Source: Pelobates cultripes
Lineage: Eukaryota > Chordata > Amphibia > Anura > Pelobatidae
Assembly (NCBI GenBank): GCA_933207985.1
Contig: OW240916.1
Coordinates: 134,742,430-134,806,429 of the forward strand
Reading direction: 5' to 3'
DNA: 64,000 bases
The notes under the pieces were generated by a model, which saw nothing but the letters and a program-made list of their open reading frames with translations, had not been told where the DNA came from and searched no databases. Each line of letters begins with the position of its first letter. Within the stretch, counting starts at the first letter, position 1. A program made the translations under genes and the position numbers. Shown here piece after piece: positions 34,570-46,882 of this stretch.

Positions 34570-36690
34570 GTCTGTTTTATTTGGCCAAGATTCGTAATAA
34601 GACCTGCAAGGTGTTCCGTGAACACTGCCTACTGTCATAGTAGACTGATCTGTTTGCCCTGCATCCTGTGCCTGAATACTGGTTTGTGCCTTACACAGGG
34701 GTATCCCTTACTACGATAACCCTACTTGACAACTTTATGCACTTGTGGCTTTGCAGCCTCTTGCTTAGAATGTCCATATCCGCTGACGGTCGGAGAAACC
34801 CATGCCTTCCCATGCCAGTCAGAACGACTCAGACGACTATAGTGACCAACGGAGGAGGTCTTTCAGGATTCACTACCTTACCATGGGCGATGCTGGACGC
34901 CGCCAAACATTGTCCGGTAACGGGCATACAATTTGGGTATATGGACTCAAAAAAAACTGTTGGCCCCCAGTGTTGGCCTCTCCCATAGGATGCCCATAGC
35001 AGCACTCCTCCGCACTGACGGATGGTTGGCGGTACTGGGCGCCAAGATAGTCGGAACCCCAGGCACAAGGCACAAAGTTATTAGACACGCAAGGGTCCCA
35101 CAGCTTTCATAAGGGCCCAAAACCCCTAGGAGGGAGGTGTTATGCAATTACCTTAACAAGGGATTCTTTGGAACCGGTTGGCAACAGAGCCGTTCATCGA
35201 CCACTTCGAGACATCTCACCCGAGGTCCGCTACCGCTAGCTCTATTACCCATATAAAGTGAGAGTCAACCAGTGGTGCTCCAGATAAGCGGACAGAGAAC
35301 ACAGTATGCACAGATACCATCAATATACCTCCTACTACATCCACAGGGGATATCACCACATCTAAGTGAAAGGCACTCAATCCTGGGGAAGACCACTTTC
35401 ACATAGTCAACCGACTTGCGTTCAGGACCTAAAGACACGTCAGGACGGTGTCCTTCCTTCCCGCTCGACCACGTTACCCAGTTTTCAGGGGACATCCTCT
35501 CGTTCCCAATCCAGTAGCTCGGAGCCTGGTGGGCCCTGATAAACTACCGAAAGAAGTAATGTATACAGGCGGGGAAGATGAAACACTCTCTCCCGGGAGA
35601 ACCTCATTCAGATCACTCCAAGGAACTGAAAACTCGTCAATACCCACGTTCATCCGAGAACCGGTTGGAACCTCCAGACTTGTAGAAGACTATTCGCTCA
35701 GAGGATTCGTAGACTATCCCACAACTTGGGAATATTCGCACGACTCTCCGCGGCACAACCGCGACCCTGTACGTTGTATACCTAGACTTCTTGGTCCTAT
35801 ACTTCACAATACATGGATTGATAAAGAAGTACTATATCGGCTGCACCCTACTGCAGGTAACCACAGATTAGGCGATCAGGTTTGACATCCACCAGGATGG
35901 ACCAACTCACGTTTATTAGACAACATGTAGGCTCCTTCGATCCCAGTCTTCTTCACAGAAGATCAACCCGTCTCCCAGGGGAGGCACTTCTCATGGGGGC
36001 CGACTGATTTGGATATTACCACTCATCACAGTATAAGTCGAGGCACGATGTTGATCGTGCTCCGTCCAACCGGACCTCCCCGAAGGACTTATGCTTCTCA
36101 TGCTTACAAGGTTTACAGAAATTCTCGAGCAGGCGAGGATCTTCTCCTGCTACATTCATGACCGACAATTCCTCACGGAGCCGTAGGGTACTCACATCTT
36201 CTATCCCGGGAGGGTCGGCTACCTGGGGACCTGGACCCGCTTTGGGGGTTTCTTGGCAGGTCAGCGGACGATCACAGGCTGCCGGGGACCTCTTGGAATC
36301 TGGGAACCCAGGGATGCGACGACCCTACCCCTACATCTGGACATTCCCAGCCTGTCTGGTTCGGTCCTGCATCTTGATCCCTTATGTGAGGATGGAGACG
36401 AACTGCAGCCCGTATCACTACCTGAGGACGCCCAAGGGACTAGGATCCTCTAGGATACCAACTACCCAATGTCATACCTCTCCAGCTTATGAGTTGTGGA
36501 GGTCGTTCTCCTTTCACTCTACGGGACTAAACATCCTGCTGACAAACGGTCAGACTTGGTCTTGTATAATTTCCCGTTAGATGGTGTATACGTGGGCGCT
36601 CAACGGGGAATACCTCCCCACAACGCCGAATACTGGGTCTCTCGGCACACCGTAGGACTCTTATTTAGTTCTATACTCTTTTCTCAGCAT
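34570..36690 (+). other. DIRS-like interior, unassigned
   Basis: Moderate GC, with short frames on both strands (106 codons at 34,668; 145 at 35,448; 140 at 36,158). None contains recognisable RT (such as YLDD), RNase H or tyrosine-recombinase signatures. If the element once coded here, decay has erased the frame. The plus strand would be coding, judged from the position of the internal complementary region next to the right terminal repeat. Confidence 0.5.
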
Positions 36691-36699
36691 TAAAAATGC

Positions 36700-36797
36700 A
36701 AAATACGAAGCCTCCTGTCATGTGGTAAAATTGAAGATTATGCTAGCTTTAGTGTACTAATAATCTTAATTTTAATAATGACAGGAGGTGAGTATTT
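36700..36797 (+). repeat. Internal complementary region of DIRS-like element
   Basis: The first half (36,700-36,732; CCTCCTGTCATGTGGTAAAA) is complementary to the outer left end at 32,011-32,043. The second half (36,737-36,797; TATGCTAGCTTTAGTGTACT, TGACAGGAGG) is complementary to the outer right end at 37,355-37,402. The only sizeable difference is a TTTTA-like insertion near 36,770. Having both outer ends fused in inverse order is the known DIRS signature. Confidence 0.8.
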
Positions 36798-37229
36798 CCC
36801 CCCCCGCTTCGCTGCCCACCCTTTCTATTTGTTTGCTTTGCCTCTCACATTGATGCTTATATGATATGTTCGTACTTCCATTAATATGGAATCCTCATTA
36901 GAGTTCTCATTACAATTACTCAGTTATCAGATTATAGTTACTATATTCTCCAATGGGATGTTAGGTGGTATGTTAATTGGAGTTACATGTTCGTGACTAT
37001 GTCTAAACCTGTCACACATTCTCTTTTCAGTATGATTCGTCTCTGAAGATAATTGGCAGTTCACGTGAAACTATTGGAGATTTTATCCTCGGATTTGTCT
37101 CAACCCTGAACTCTTTTTCGTTGTTCGTATAGAATTCTTTGGAAGTTTGCTCCTTCGCACATGGGAACTTGGAGTTATTATTAGTTTTATTGTTTGCTAT
37201 ATATTTACTTGTGCTTGCTGTCGCTTTCT

Positions 37230-37402
37230 GAAAGAGGAAATGATGAGGTCACGTTGCCTTATGTACATCCTGCACTCCTGTGATTGGTTCTTTTTTCTAT
37301 GTGTTTTTCTTTACTGCTGTATGGAGTTAGTAAAGAGAGATATGCAAAATACTCGCCTCCTGTCATTATTAAGATTATTAGTACACTAAAGCTAGCATAA
37401 TT
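37230..37402 (-). repeat. Right inverted terminal repeat and outer extension
   Basis: 37,230-37,376 is the complement of the left terminal repeat. 37,370-37,402 (ATTAAGATTATTAGTACACT and GCTAGCATAATT) extends beyond it and pairs only with the internal complementary region. The end of pairing defines the element's right edge. Confidence 0.85.
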
Positions 37403-37430
37403 TTTGGTCTGTTTTATTTGACTGCAGTAG

Positions 37431-37668
37431 TTAAGGGAACACTATAGTGTTAGGAATACAAACATCTCAAGTGATAGAGTTTTTCTCGGTCAGTACAGCG
37501 GAAGCGACTCTAGTGGCTGGAAGACAGCCACTAAAGGTGGCTTAAATCCTGCAGTGTAAACATTGCAGTTTCTAAAACACAACATTGCAGGGTTAAAAGT
37601 TCAGGGCCACTACACTGACACCACTTCATTGTGATCAAGTGGTATGGATGACTTTAGTGTTACTTTAA
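37431..37668. mobile_element. T2-like MITE, short (238 bp)
   Basis: The ends are TTAAGGGAACACTATAGTGT and GACTTTAGTGTTACTTTAA. The AAGACAGCCACTAAAGGTGG and GCAGTGTAAACATTGCAG hairpin text links it to the T2-like family. It lies 28 bp after the DIRS-like element. Confidence 0.6.
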
Positions 37669-39882
37669 TATTCACTATAATGTTCCATAAAGTGTTGTTT
37701 TAACCAACAAACAAGGTTTTATTGAAAGTTTTTTGGGGGTTGGAGTAACCCTTGTTGCTCCACTTCCCCCCCTTTAATAATAACAAATGTGTTTTTAAAA
37801 TGTCACCTTCAATTCAGCACAGAGAGTTCTCTCTGTAGCCTGGACCCGTGCTTGCTCTAAGCCAGGGGGAGGGAGGAATAGAAGAGGGAACATGGGATAG
37901 CACCAAGGGGGAGGGATCATGCCATAATTGTATGTCCTTCGCCAGCACGCTATATGTATTTTATGTACAAAATTCATGTTGGCCAGACCAGAATTCTATT
38001 AACCTCTGGGAGGTAAATGAAATAGATCTATTTTTACTAAAATGCAGCACATACAATGTCCATGCTTGTCAGGAAGATTCCCAAGGAGGGACAGTGCCAA
38101 AGAGAAGGTTGCTGCCCGCGGAAGATGGGTGATAGTAGCGCTGGATCTGTAGAGCAGAAGGAGAGTATTGCGAAAAGATGATAAAGACACATAGAAGGTG
38201 GACAAAAAAATAGCTTTTTGGGGCACTATGCAGGCAAATAAAATTTAGAAAAAGTTAAAGCATGAAAGGTTTGCTTTAAACATTTAGGATAAGAATGCTA
38301 TACAACAATTCACCATGACATCACAACAATAACAGGCAAAAGCCGAAGCGTTGTATACACAACGTGCAATTTCCCATACAGCTTCCTGTCTTGATCCTTT
38401 GGCTCCAGTTTGACAGCCCCAGGAATTGGGACTTGTTTTGTTATTTTAAAAAAAAGTTTTAAATAGCATTCACCATAATAATGGACTTCCCCCTCTGATC
38501 CCCCTGCTCGGTGCAGCCTGGGTGGCCCTCTGTCAGATGAACAAGTCCATCCCATGTACAGATACCTCTGACAGGTGAGGTGTAGTGAAGGAGTGAGAGT
38601 ACTCAGTGAGCTTCACTCAGCTAAAGACTAGTGCGGGCTCAGCTAGTAGTACTCACCGTTAGGTCCATACTTCTATCTGCCCTTCTGGACCTGCTCAGCG
38701 GTCAGTCTGCAGCTTTCATTCTCCTTGAAGTGTTGGAGCACCTCTGTCACCAACTTAGAGTGTGCACTGTCCATGGTGGCTGCTCCCAGCACCTGAGCCC
38801 GAACACTTGCGGGGTTATAGAACCTTGGTGGAACCCTGGCTTATCCAGCCCTCGGTCTGGGGCGATTGGGAGAGAAGTGCACTCAGTAGTTGGTGAACAA
38901 GTCAGGTAGACATGCAGGAGGAGGAGGAGGTCCTGACAGGGGAGTAGCTCTGCTCCAGAGTCCTGTGTGGGTCCCTCTGGCGCTACACCTCATCTTCCTC
39001 TAGTGAAAGGTGAGCTCTTCTCCTGGACCTGCCTCTGCTCTAATGGGCACTGCCCTCCCCTCTGCTTTTCATGCCTGTACCAAGCCACAACACTACTTCA
39101 CTGGCAGCTCCACCAAATGCTATACCTACCCCCAGCTGCACAAAGTATTATAATGTAAACTTACAGACTGCCCTGTTCACTTTGCACTGCTACCTATTGC
39201 TTCCCCATTGGCTGAAGTGTGACAAATTGTGCCTGCCCAGACCAGCCTTTCCTACTGGCCTCTGGTACCTTCACATTAGCATTTTTGAGATTTAGCCCCT
39301 GGTTATGGGACCGTTTTCTCTTCAGGTCAGTGGAAGCTGTTCATGTTCTACAGTTACACGCGTTTACAAACATTCTGAAATGCTGTATAAAATAAAAGTT
39401 AAATAAATATACATTAGGGCTTGAGACATTGTTTGTTCCTTTTAAACATTTTTTGGCTGCATTGACAACAGGATTTATCCCAAAATGTATAAAGGACTAT
39501 GACAAATCAACTTAACCAACTACAAGCAGAAAATGACTAATCCTTTTTAATTGACTAATTTGAAATAGATTGTTTTATGAGAAATCTTTGGAATTTTCGA
39601 AGAGGGAAACAATTATTCCACACAGGTCTTCAGGCTTGCCTATCAAATTAAACAACTGCATGCCAGCACAAAAAGACTTGTATGATGGAGTCACCTTCTT
39701 ATAACACTTACAATTATCATATTGCTTACCTTAAATTGCCTTCGTAACAAATTGTAAACATTTTTTATTTTTTTTTAAAACTCACTACAGTCTTTTTTTA
39801 TTTTATCTTCAGACCAGTGTCTGTATGTAACTTTAAAATGTGTAATTTTAGGTTCTACTTTTTTGAAAAAGGTAAGACAGTA
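37669..39882. other. Non-coding DNA, partly GC-richer
   Basis: 38,300-39,300 is richer in GC than its surroundings and has a short GGAGGAGGAGGAGG run (38,914-38,927). Frames of 80-94 codons lack known domains. A CAG/GTGAG-like string at about 39,010 and others are no better than chance. No gene is called. Confidence 0.5.
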
Positions 39883-40401
39883 CAGTGGGACCTCGGTTTA
39901 CGAATTTAATGCGTTCTTCCGGACATTTCTTATTGCGAAAAATTTGTAAACCGAAACGCGGTTTCCCATAGAAATGCACTGAAATCCAAATAATCCATTC
40001 TGGAGGTCTGAAAAAAAGTCAAAATAAGCTGGCATGGAAACCAACCCACAATGCAGAACACACAATTAAAGGCATGCAAACGACGAAGCTCCGCTCCCTA
40101 CCTGTCCACAGCTTGAGAAATGCACCAAAAAGTCCCAAAACAACTACAAACAATTTTCAGAATGGCTCCAAAACTCGATGCAAAAGCTGCTCCAACACCT
40201 CCACACTCGACGCCACATTCTACCCACAGGCTCCAGCATGCAGTAGGCAGTGTTATAAACCTCCCGGTTGCAATGCATCCTGGGCAAACTTGCTTTGTAT
40301 TGCGGAAACAATTTGTAAACCGAGGCATTATTTTCAATGGATTTTCATTTGTAAACCGAAAATTATGTTAACCGAGTCGTTTGTAAACCGAGGTCCCACT
40401 G
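39883..40401. mobile_element. pogo/Tigger-like MITE (519 bp)
   Basis: The ends are CAGTGGGACCTCGGTTTACG and the complementary CGAGGTCCCACTG, each flanked by TA (39,881-39,882 and 40,402-40,403). This terminus and TA target are those of Tigger-type members of the Tc1/mariner superfamily. Related text (TTTGTAAACCGA) recurs in inverted order near both ends (39,941; 40,311; 40,353; 40,381). The interior lacks a transposase; frames of 80-111 codons there do not resemble one. Confidence 0.8.
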
Positions 40402-40403
40402 TA

Positions 40404-42948
40404 TTTTGAAAAGAATAAGCTAGTGAGCTTGCGTAAAGCTGCCAAACATAGGACCAAAAAAAGTTTCAGACACTTCAATAGAGGCAAGCGGTTAAAATGC
40501 AAAACCAGCAATGAGACAATCCTTTGGCTCACGTACCAGCAGAGAGGTCTAGCATGTGCAGCATAAATTTGCCATTGTTGTAGTAGAGAATTCTATGAAT
40601 TATCACTTTAATATCCTATCAGCTGGGTTTCTAGAAAGTCAGAGGAAAACAACAGATTAACTAAAACTACGGTTCTCAACCACTTTGGTAGGAAGAAAAA
40701 AAAAAAACAAAAAAAAAAAGTAATTCCCAAGTAGTTGTAGGAAGCACATCATATTCAATATAAAATCCCCAGGAAACTGGACTGAAAAGTTTGTTTAAAC
40801 TCCACTGCCTTCCTCAGTGCAACTGAGTTACACTGAAAAGTATAATGAAGGTAGAATTAGAATTGGGCAGTATTACAGAATAACTGAATAAGAATGTGTC
40901 GCCAAACTAACATGTAATATGTGTCTCTGTTAACACACACAAAAAAATTATAAAAGGGATAAGAACCACTGAAAAGTAAATTAAAGCTCAAATTTATGAC
41001 AAAAAAACTGTTTGCATTTCTATTTCCCATATAACAGAAGTATTAAGCAGACGCCAAAATGCTGTCCCCAGTTTAATATATAAGCCAGATTTTATGTTTA
41101 GCTTAAGGACAAACTACACCTTCCTGTTCTCACCAAACCTGTTTATATAGTAATATTTCTTAAAAACACCCCTGGCTAATTGCAGAAACAACAAATAGTG
41201 ATTGCATGACTGTAACTCACCATAGATAATTATCTGAAACAAACAACTTACCCATTTCTACGAAGATATTAAATATGTCAAAAAACAAGACTGCGTCTAG
41301 CAATCTTGTTTACCTTTCTCTCAGCTTTATTAGCTAGTATGCTTTGTATTTTCATGATTGCACAATATTTAATAATTATTTTCTGCCATGTATTTTACAA
41401 CTTAATTTAATCAAAGCCAGAATTTTCATCAAGGACCCACAATGTTATGGTTTGGAGTATAGAATGTCACAAATATATTTTGGCTTTTTATTACCATTAG
41501 TACATAGTGCACTAATGGTAATAACATCACCACATTAATAATATTATCATACAGTGCAATACTGAAGGTAATATGATTGATTTACATTTAACATATGTCA
41601 GAAAACTATTTTGGGACTCACCAGTCTAGGGATGGTTTCACATATCAACTTAGAGTTACCATGGAGGTACAAAAAAAGAGTGGTTCAGTTTGTTATCTTG
41701 CAGAAACTCTGTATATTGATGTTACATGTTGGAGAAAAAGTTGCGTTTATAATCTATGAACCAGAGTCGGGTTTTCTTGAAATGTCATAAAGCCTCAGAG
41801 TCTTGAATCCTTATCCTTGTTCTATTTACCAATGTCTACCAAGGTTCCAGAGGCCCGACAGAAAATTATATTTTTTACCATGAGCTGATTTACATACATT
41901 ATGACTTCAGTACACACAACACTGGGAGGGCTAGTATAAAGCAATCTTGCTGCCTTGCACTCCAAGTTAGAAAGTGATCTTTTTCCCCAAATGCACTCCA
42001 CATGTACATGGGTATTCTCTGTACATAAAGATGAACATGCATAATAGGAACTCATGGTAGGGGTTACTGAAGAGTAACTTTACTCACAGCATATCAATGT
42101 GACATTAAGCAATGGTTGCACTGGTAAAATGCTAAAGGAGGCAGCGAGCTACCAGATGGAGGAATCATTGCACCAGGCAAGAAAGGGCCATCAGACTTGT
42201 GATTATTATGTTACATTTTAATCTAGCAGCATCACAGAACAAATAAAGCTTTCTCGCTGCCTTGCACTCCAGGACCCTTCCAGTCTAGGGAACATGAATA
42301 ACTGCATCACAGTGGGGGAGATATATGAAAGTGTTCTGTGCTAGAAAGTGGTGCAAAGATGTAAAACTGGAGGAGTCATCAATGGAATGTGGATGCTGGT
42401 TTCACGGTCTCAAATGTAGTACTCTTGATACATTTTTACAACAGAACACTTTGATAAATCTCCACAGAGGGATGCTTTCATTTCAGTTTCCTTAACAAAA
42501 CTATAATTAAAAAGCAATGAAATTATTATTATTCTACTAATAATTAACACAGTTAATGTATTTTCTTCCCTAACCAATTATTTGGAATGTTATGAAGAAA
42601 GTAAGCAGTGTTACCTTTCTTTTTAAATGTAAAATAAATTTCTGTCACTGCCCAGTGAACTTACATTTGGTATAATCCTTTGTGTCCAAATAAAACTGAA
42701 CAGTACCCAAATAAACTCACCATGCTAAATGCTATAAATCAGTTGTGAGTCTCTAATAGGTAGGTGGCTATTTATGTATATACAGCTCTGCTTACAAGGG
42801 TCTAAGGAGGGACAGAGTAAGATAGTTCTGTAGATTTTTTTTTTTTTATCCATGAAGGTCTGTCTTGCTTTAGGTTTTATTTAGAACGTTAGAATGGCAC
42901 GGTGCAGGTTTTAAATCCTTATCAGCACAAGTTCTCCTAAAATATTTT
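40404..42948. other. Unique AT-rich non-coding DNA
   Basis: An A-rich patch lies at 40,696-40,720. At 41,970 and 42,260 the words GCTGCCTTGCACTCCA recur, perhaps an old small duplication. There is no gene. Confidence 0.6.
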
Positions 42949-43458
42949 TTAAAGGGACAGTCACAAATACAACTTTAGCTTAATGAAGCCGTTTGGGTGC
43001 ATGCATCTGAAGTTTAACTGCTCAATCCACTGCCATTTAGGAGTTAAATAGCTTTTGTTTCTGTTTATGCAGTCCTCCTAGCCACACCTCCCCTAGCCGT
43101 GACTCACAGCCTACATGAAAAAAAATTTTTTTTTCAATCTGATGCAACTTACTTTAAAAGTTTTTATCTCATGCTCTGTAAATTGAACATTAATCACACA
43201 CAGGAGACTCCTGTAGGGTGTAGCAAGCTATTAACGGAACAGAAGAGAAAACATTCTAAATTAAACAGAATTTGCAATAAAGGAAGTGTAAACATTAGAT
43301 GACTTTATAGGAAGTCTTTTGGAAAGCTGTGCAAGTCACAGTGAGGTGTGATTAGGGTTGAATAAACAAAGCGATTTAACACCTAAATGGCAGAAAATTG
43401 AGCAGTGAGTCTGTAGGGGCAAGCTAAAGATGGTTTGGTAATTATAGTGTCCCTTTAA
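42949..43458. mobile_element. T2-like MITE sharing its right TTAA
   Basis: It opens TTAAAGGGACAGTCACAAAT and ends AATTATAGTGTCCCTTTAA. Its right TTAA (43,455-43,458) is also the left TTAA of the next element. The inner text is mostly different from other copies, apart from ACTTTAGCTTAATGAAGC near the left end. Confidence 0.6.
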
Positions 43459-44055
43459 ATGGACACTATAGTCACCAGAACAACAAGTACAGCTTATTGT
43501 ATTTGTTCTGGTGAGTATAATCATTTCATTCCGGCTTTTTGCAGTAAACACGGTATTTTCAGAGAAAATGCAGTGTTTACATTACAGCCTATGGATACCT
43601 CCACTGGCCACTCCTCAGATGGCTGCTAGAGGTGCTTCCTGGGGCAGTGCTGCACACTGTGCAGAACTGCCATTCAGTGTGTCCACCCTCTGCATGGAAA
43701 CACTGAACTTTCCTCACAGAGATGCATTGATTCAATTCATCTCTATGAGGAGATGCTGATTGGCCAGGGCTGTGTTTGGCTTGTGTTGGCTCTGACCCTG
43801 ATCGGGCTCCTTGACAGTCTTAGCCAATCCAATGCTTTTCTGTGGGAAAGCATTGAGATTGGTATTGAGCAACACTTCTGATGATGTCAGCCATGGTGGC
43901 AGATCAGGGGCAGAGTCATGAGCAGCAAACTGGAATAAAGGTAATATTATACTATATTTAGGGAGGGCAAGGGGGGCACAGGGGCTATATGGTGTTTTAA
44001 TACTATATGGTCAGGAATGCATATTTGTGTTCCTGACCCTATAGTGTTCCTTTAA
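43455..44055. mobile_element. T2-like MITE, complete (601 bp)
   Basis: It runs from TTAAATGGACACTATAGTCA to CCTATAGTGTTCCTTTAA, with the AGAACAACAAGTACAGC subterminal hairpin. It shares CACTGGCCACTCCTCAGA and GCTAGAGGTGCTTCCTGGGG with the copy at 11745. It is the longest and best-preserved member of that subfamily here. Confidence 0.7.
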
Positions 44056-44850
44056 TGTAAAGAACTTTAATATCAAATAGTAAGTCAATGTAAAAAAGAT
44101 AAAAACTAATTTTCTTGCAATTAACTCTGCCGCTGGAAACTGATATCAAATAATACATCCCTTTCCTATGAAGAAAAGGGTTTATTCAGTAAACTGTGAA
44201 TTCCATATAACATGAGTAAAAATTCTACAATGTAGCAATTTTACACTAAAATTAGTCATTTCCCTGTCAGTACTCCAAAATTCCTATTTTAATGAAGACA
44301 TTATTAAGTATGGGATTGGTGACCTTTTATGATCTACATGATTGATCATGAGTGATGAAGAGGCAACATCACAGTTAAATTAAGCCAGTTACTGGACTGG
44401 CCTCCTTACAGTGGAGGTAAAAGACACACAACATTTTTCAGATATAACTATGCCAAATGTAAATCTAAATATAACTATGCCAAATGGAAAATGTAGTGCA
44501 TCAAGATGGAAAACAAAGGGACAGAATGGTTCCCTATCACTAGGTCCTGCAAAGGCCACAACAATGTGACATTTGTAGTTATAAGTCAAGATACAGGAAA
44601 ATATCTGGAAATTTTAAAGATATATGGGGGCGGGAGGGGTAAGTTAAAATGGAAAATGTCTGAAAAGGCTGAAAAGGGAAAAAAAAATGTGCAAAGACCT
44701 GTAATAGGAAACAAAAAGGCTGGTACAACACAAGGAATGAAAATATTGGCGAAAAAGTTATTGGAAAAGGGGGAATAGTCCAGAGGAAGGGCAAAAAGAA
44801 AAGCCTAGGAAACAGATGAAAAACTTGTGGGATATATATATATAGTTCAA
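44056..44850. other. Unique AT-rich non-coding DNA
   Basis: Nothing is recognised. 44,595-44,780 is A/G-rich on the plus strand. Confidence 0.55.
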
Positions 44851-44852
44851 GT

Positions 44853-45240
44853 AGATATTGAGAGATTGTAGCCGTATTAGTCCAGTGATGTAGATGTAAA
44901 AAAACAGATAAAATTCGTATTTTGTAATACGTTTGTTATTGGACCAAAATAATTTTGTAATGACAAGCTTTCAAGAGAACCGCCCTTACTGAAGTCTAAA
45001 GCATTTCTGAGCAAAGACGACACATATAATTCAAAGTTGAGTTGTGATAAAGGGGTTAAAGCGACATGAGTGCAGATAAGACACAGGTTTGATAGAAAAT
45101 GGACACCATTCTAGCAGAGGGTCATAAATATCTTGTGTGAAGATCACAGAGTGAGTGGGGAGAGAGAGAAAGAAAACAATCAAACAGTGCAGAAGATGGT
45201 GCTAGAAGGGGAGAGTAAAAAAAGATAATTACTTATATTA
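44853..45240 (+). repeat. Possible SINE-like repeat
   Basis: The phrases GATTGTAGCCGTATTAGTCC, TTATTGGACCAAAATAATTT and TGACAAGCTTTCAAGAGAAC resemble the body of tRNA-related SINEs reported in several vertebrates. I cannot identify a full A/B box promoter, and the family is from memory. The edges are not resolved. Confidence 0.35.
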
Positions 45241-45287
45241 AGAATGCATGAATTCCCATCCAGGAGTTACAAGATGTGCATGAAGGC

Positions 45288-45291
<4 letters not shown>

Positions 45292-45339
<48 letters not shown>

Positions 45340-45450
45340 CACACACACACATATATACACACACACAGTCCAATAAAAAAGGTATTACAAATTGTATCAA
45401 TTTTTTTTTACATACATACATATATATATATACACACACATACACACACT
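45292..45450 (+). repeat. TA/CA microsatellite cluster
   Basis: A (TA)n run of about 37 bp (45,295-45,331) is followed by (CA)n/(TA)n mixes and a second set at 45,411-45,450. The Tc1 element begins at the end of this cluster. Confidence 0.9.
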
Positions 45451-46882
45451 GAAAAAAATTATAAACGCAACACTTGTTTTTGTCCCCATTTTCCATGAGC
45501 TGAACTCAAAGATCTAAGACTTTTTCTATGTACACAAAAGGCCTATTTCTCTCAAATATTTTTACAAATCTGTCTAAATCTGTGTTAGTGAGCACTTCTC
45601 CTTTGCCGAGATAATCCATCCACCTTACAGGTGTGGCATATCAAGATGCTGATTAGACAGCATGATTATTGCATAGGTGTGCCATAGGCTGGCCACTCTA
45701 AAATGTGCAGTTTTATCACACAGCACAATGCCACAGATGTCGCAAGTTTTGAGGGAGCGTGCAATTGGCATGCAGACTGCAGGAATGTCTTCCAGAGCTG
45801 TTGCCCGTGAATTGAATGTTAATTTCTCTACCATAAGCCATCTCCAAAGGCGTTTCAGAGAATTTGGCAATACATCCAACCGGTCTCACAACCGAAGACC
45901 ATGTGTAACCACACCAGCCCAGGACCTCCACATCCAGCATCTTCACCTCCAAGATAGTCTGAGACCAACCACCCGGAGAGCTGCTGCAACAATCGGTTTG
46001 CATAACCAAAGAATTTCTGCACAAACTGCCAGAAACTGTTTCAGGGAAGCTCATCTGCATGCTCGTCGTCCTCATCGGGTTCTTGACCTGACTGCAGTTC
46101 ATCGTTGTAACTGACTTGAGTGGGCAAATGCTCACATTCGGAGGTGTCTGGCACTTTGGAGAGGTGTTCTCTTCACGGATGACTCACGTTTTTCACTGTA
46201 CAGGGCAAATAGCGTGTATGGCGTTGTGTGGGTGAGCGGTTTGCTGATGTCAACATTGTGGTTATGGTGTGGGGAGGCATATGTTATGGACACCAAACAC
46301 AGGTGCATTTTATTGATGGCATTTTGAATGAGGCCCATTGTTGTGCCATTCATCCATGACCATCACCACATGTTGCAGCATGATAATGCACAGACCCATG
46401 ATGCAAAGATTTGTACACAATTCCTGGAAGTTGAAAACATCCCATTTCTTGCATGGCCAGCATACTCACCGGACAGGTCACCCATTCAGCATGTTTGGGA
46501 TGCTCTGGATCGGCGTATACGACAGCGTGTTCCGGGTCCTGCCAATATCCAGCAACTTCGCACAGCTATTGAAGAGGAGTGGACCAACATTCCACAGGCC
46601 ACAATCAACACCTGATCAACTCAATGCGAAGGAGATGTGTTGCACTGCGTGAGGCAAACGGTGGTCACACCAGATACTGACTGGTTTTTGGGCCCCCCGG
46701 ACCCACCCAATACAGTAAAACTGCACATTTTAGAGTGGTCTTTTATTGTGGCCAACCTAAGGCACACCTATGCAATAATCATGCTGTCTAATCAGCATCT
46801 TGATATTCCACACCTGTGAGGTGGATGGATTATGTCGGCAAAGGAGAGGTGCTCACTAACACGGATTTAGACAGATTTTGTT

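Larger units (their letters stand above)
32010..37402 (+). mobile_element. DIRS-like retrotransposon, 5.4 kb, interior degenerate
   Basis: The inverted terminal repeats (32,021-32,157 and 37,230-37,376) match at about 90% or more over some 140 bp. Just inside the right repeat, 36,700-36,797 is complementary to the outer left end in its first half and to the outer right end, beyond the shared repeat, in its second half. This arrangement of inverted repeats plus internal complementary region is known for DIRS-1-like tyrosine-recombinase retrotransposons, where it guides formation of a circular intermediate. No target duplication is seen, as expected. Between these parts I cannot find the Gag, RT/RNase H, methylase or recombinase motifs of an autonomous element. 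The open frames present (largest 145 codons at 35,448-35,885) match nothing I know. It is either heavily decayed or a non-autonomous derivative with foreign interior. Confidence 0.7.

Noticed and set aside
35448..35885. 145-codon frame in the DIRS-like interior
   Set aside because: Checked for RT, RNase H and recombinase motifs; none found, so not called a gene.
44853..45240. tRNA gene
   Set aside because: No cloverleaf or complete A/B boxes could be drawn; SINE-like at best.
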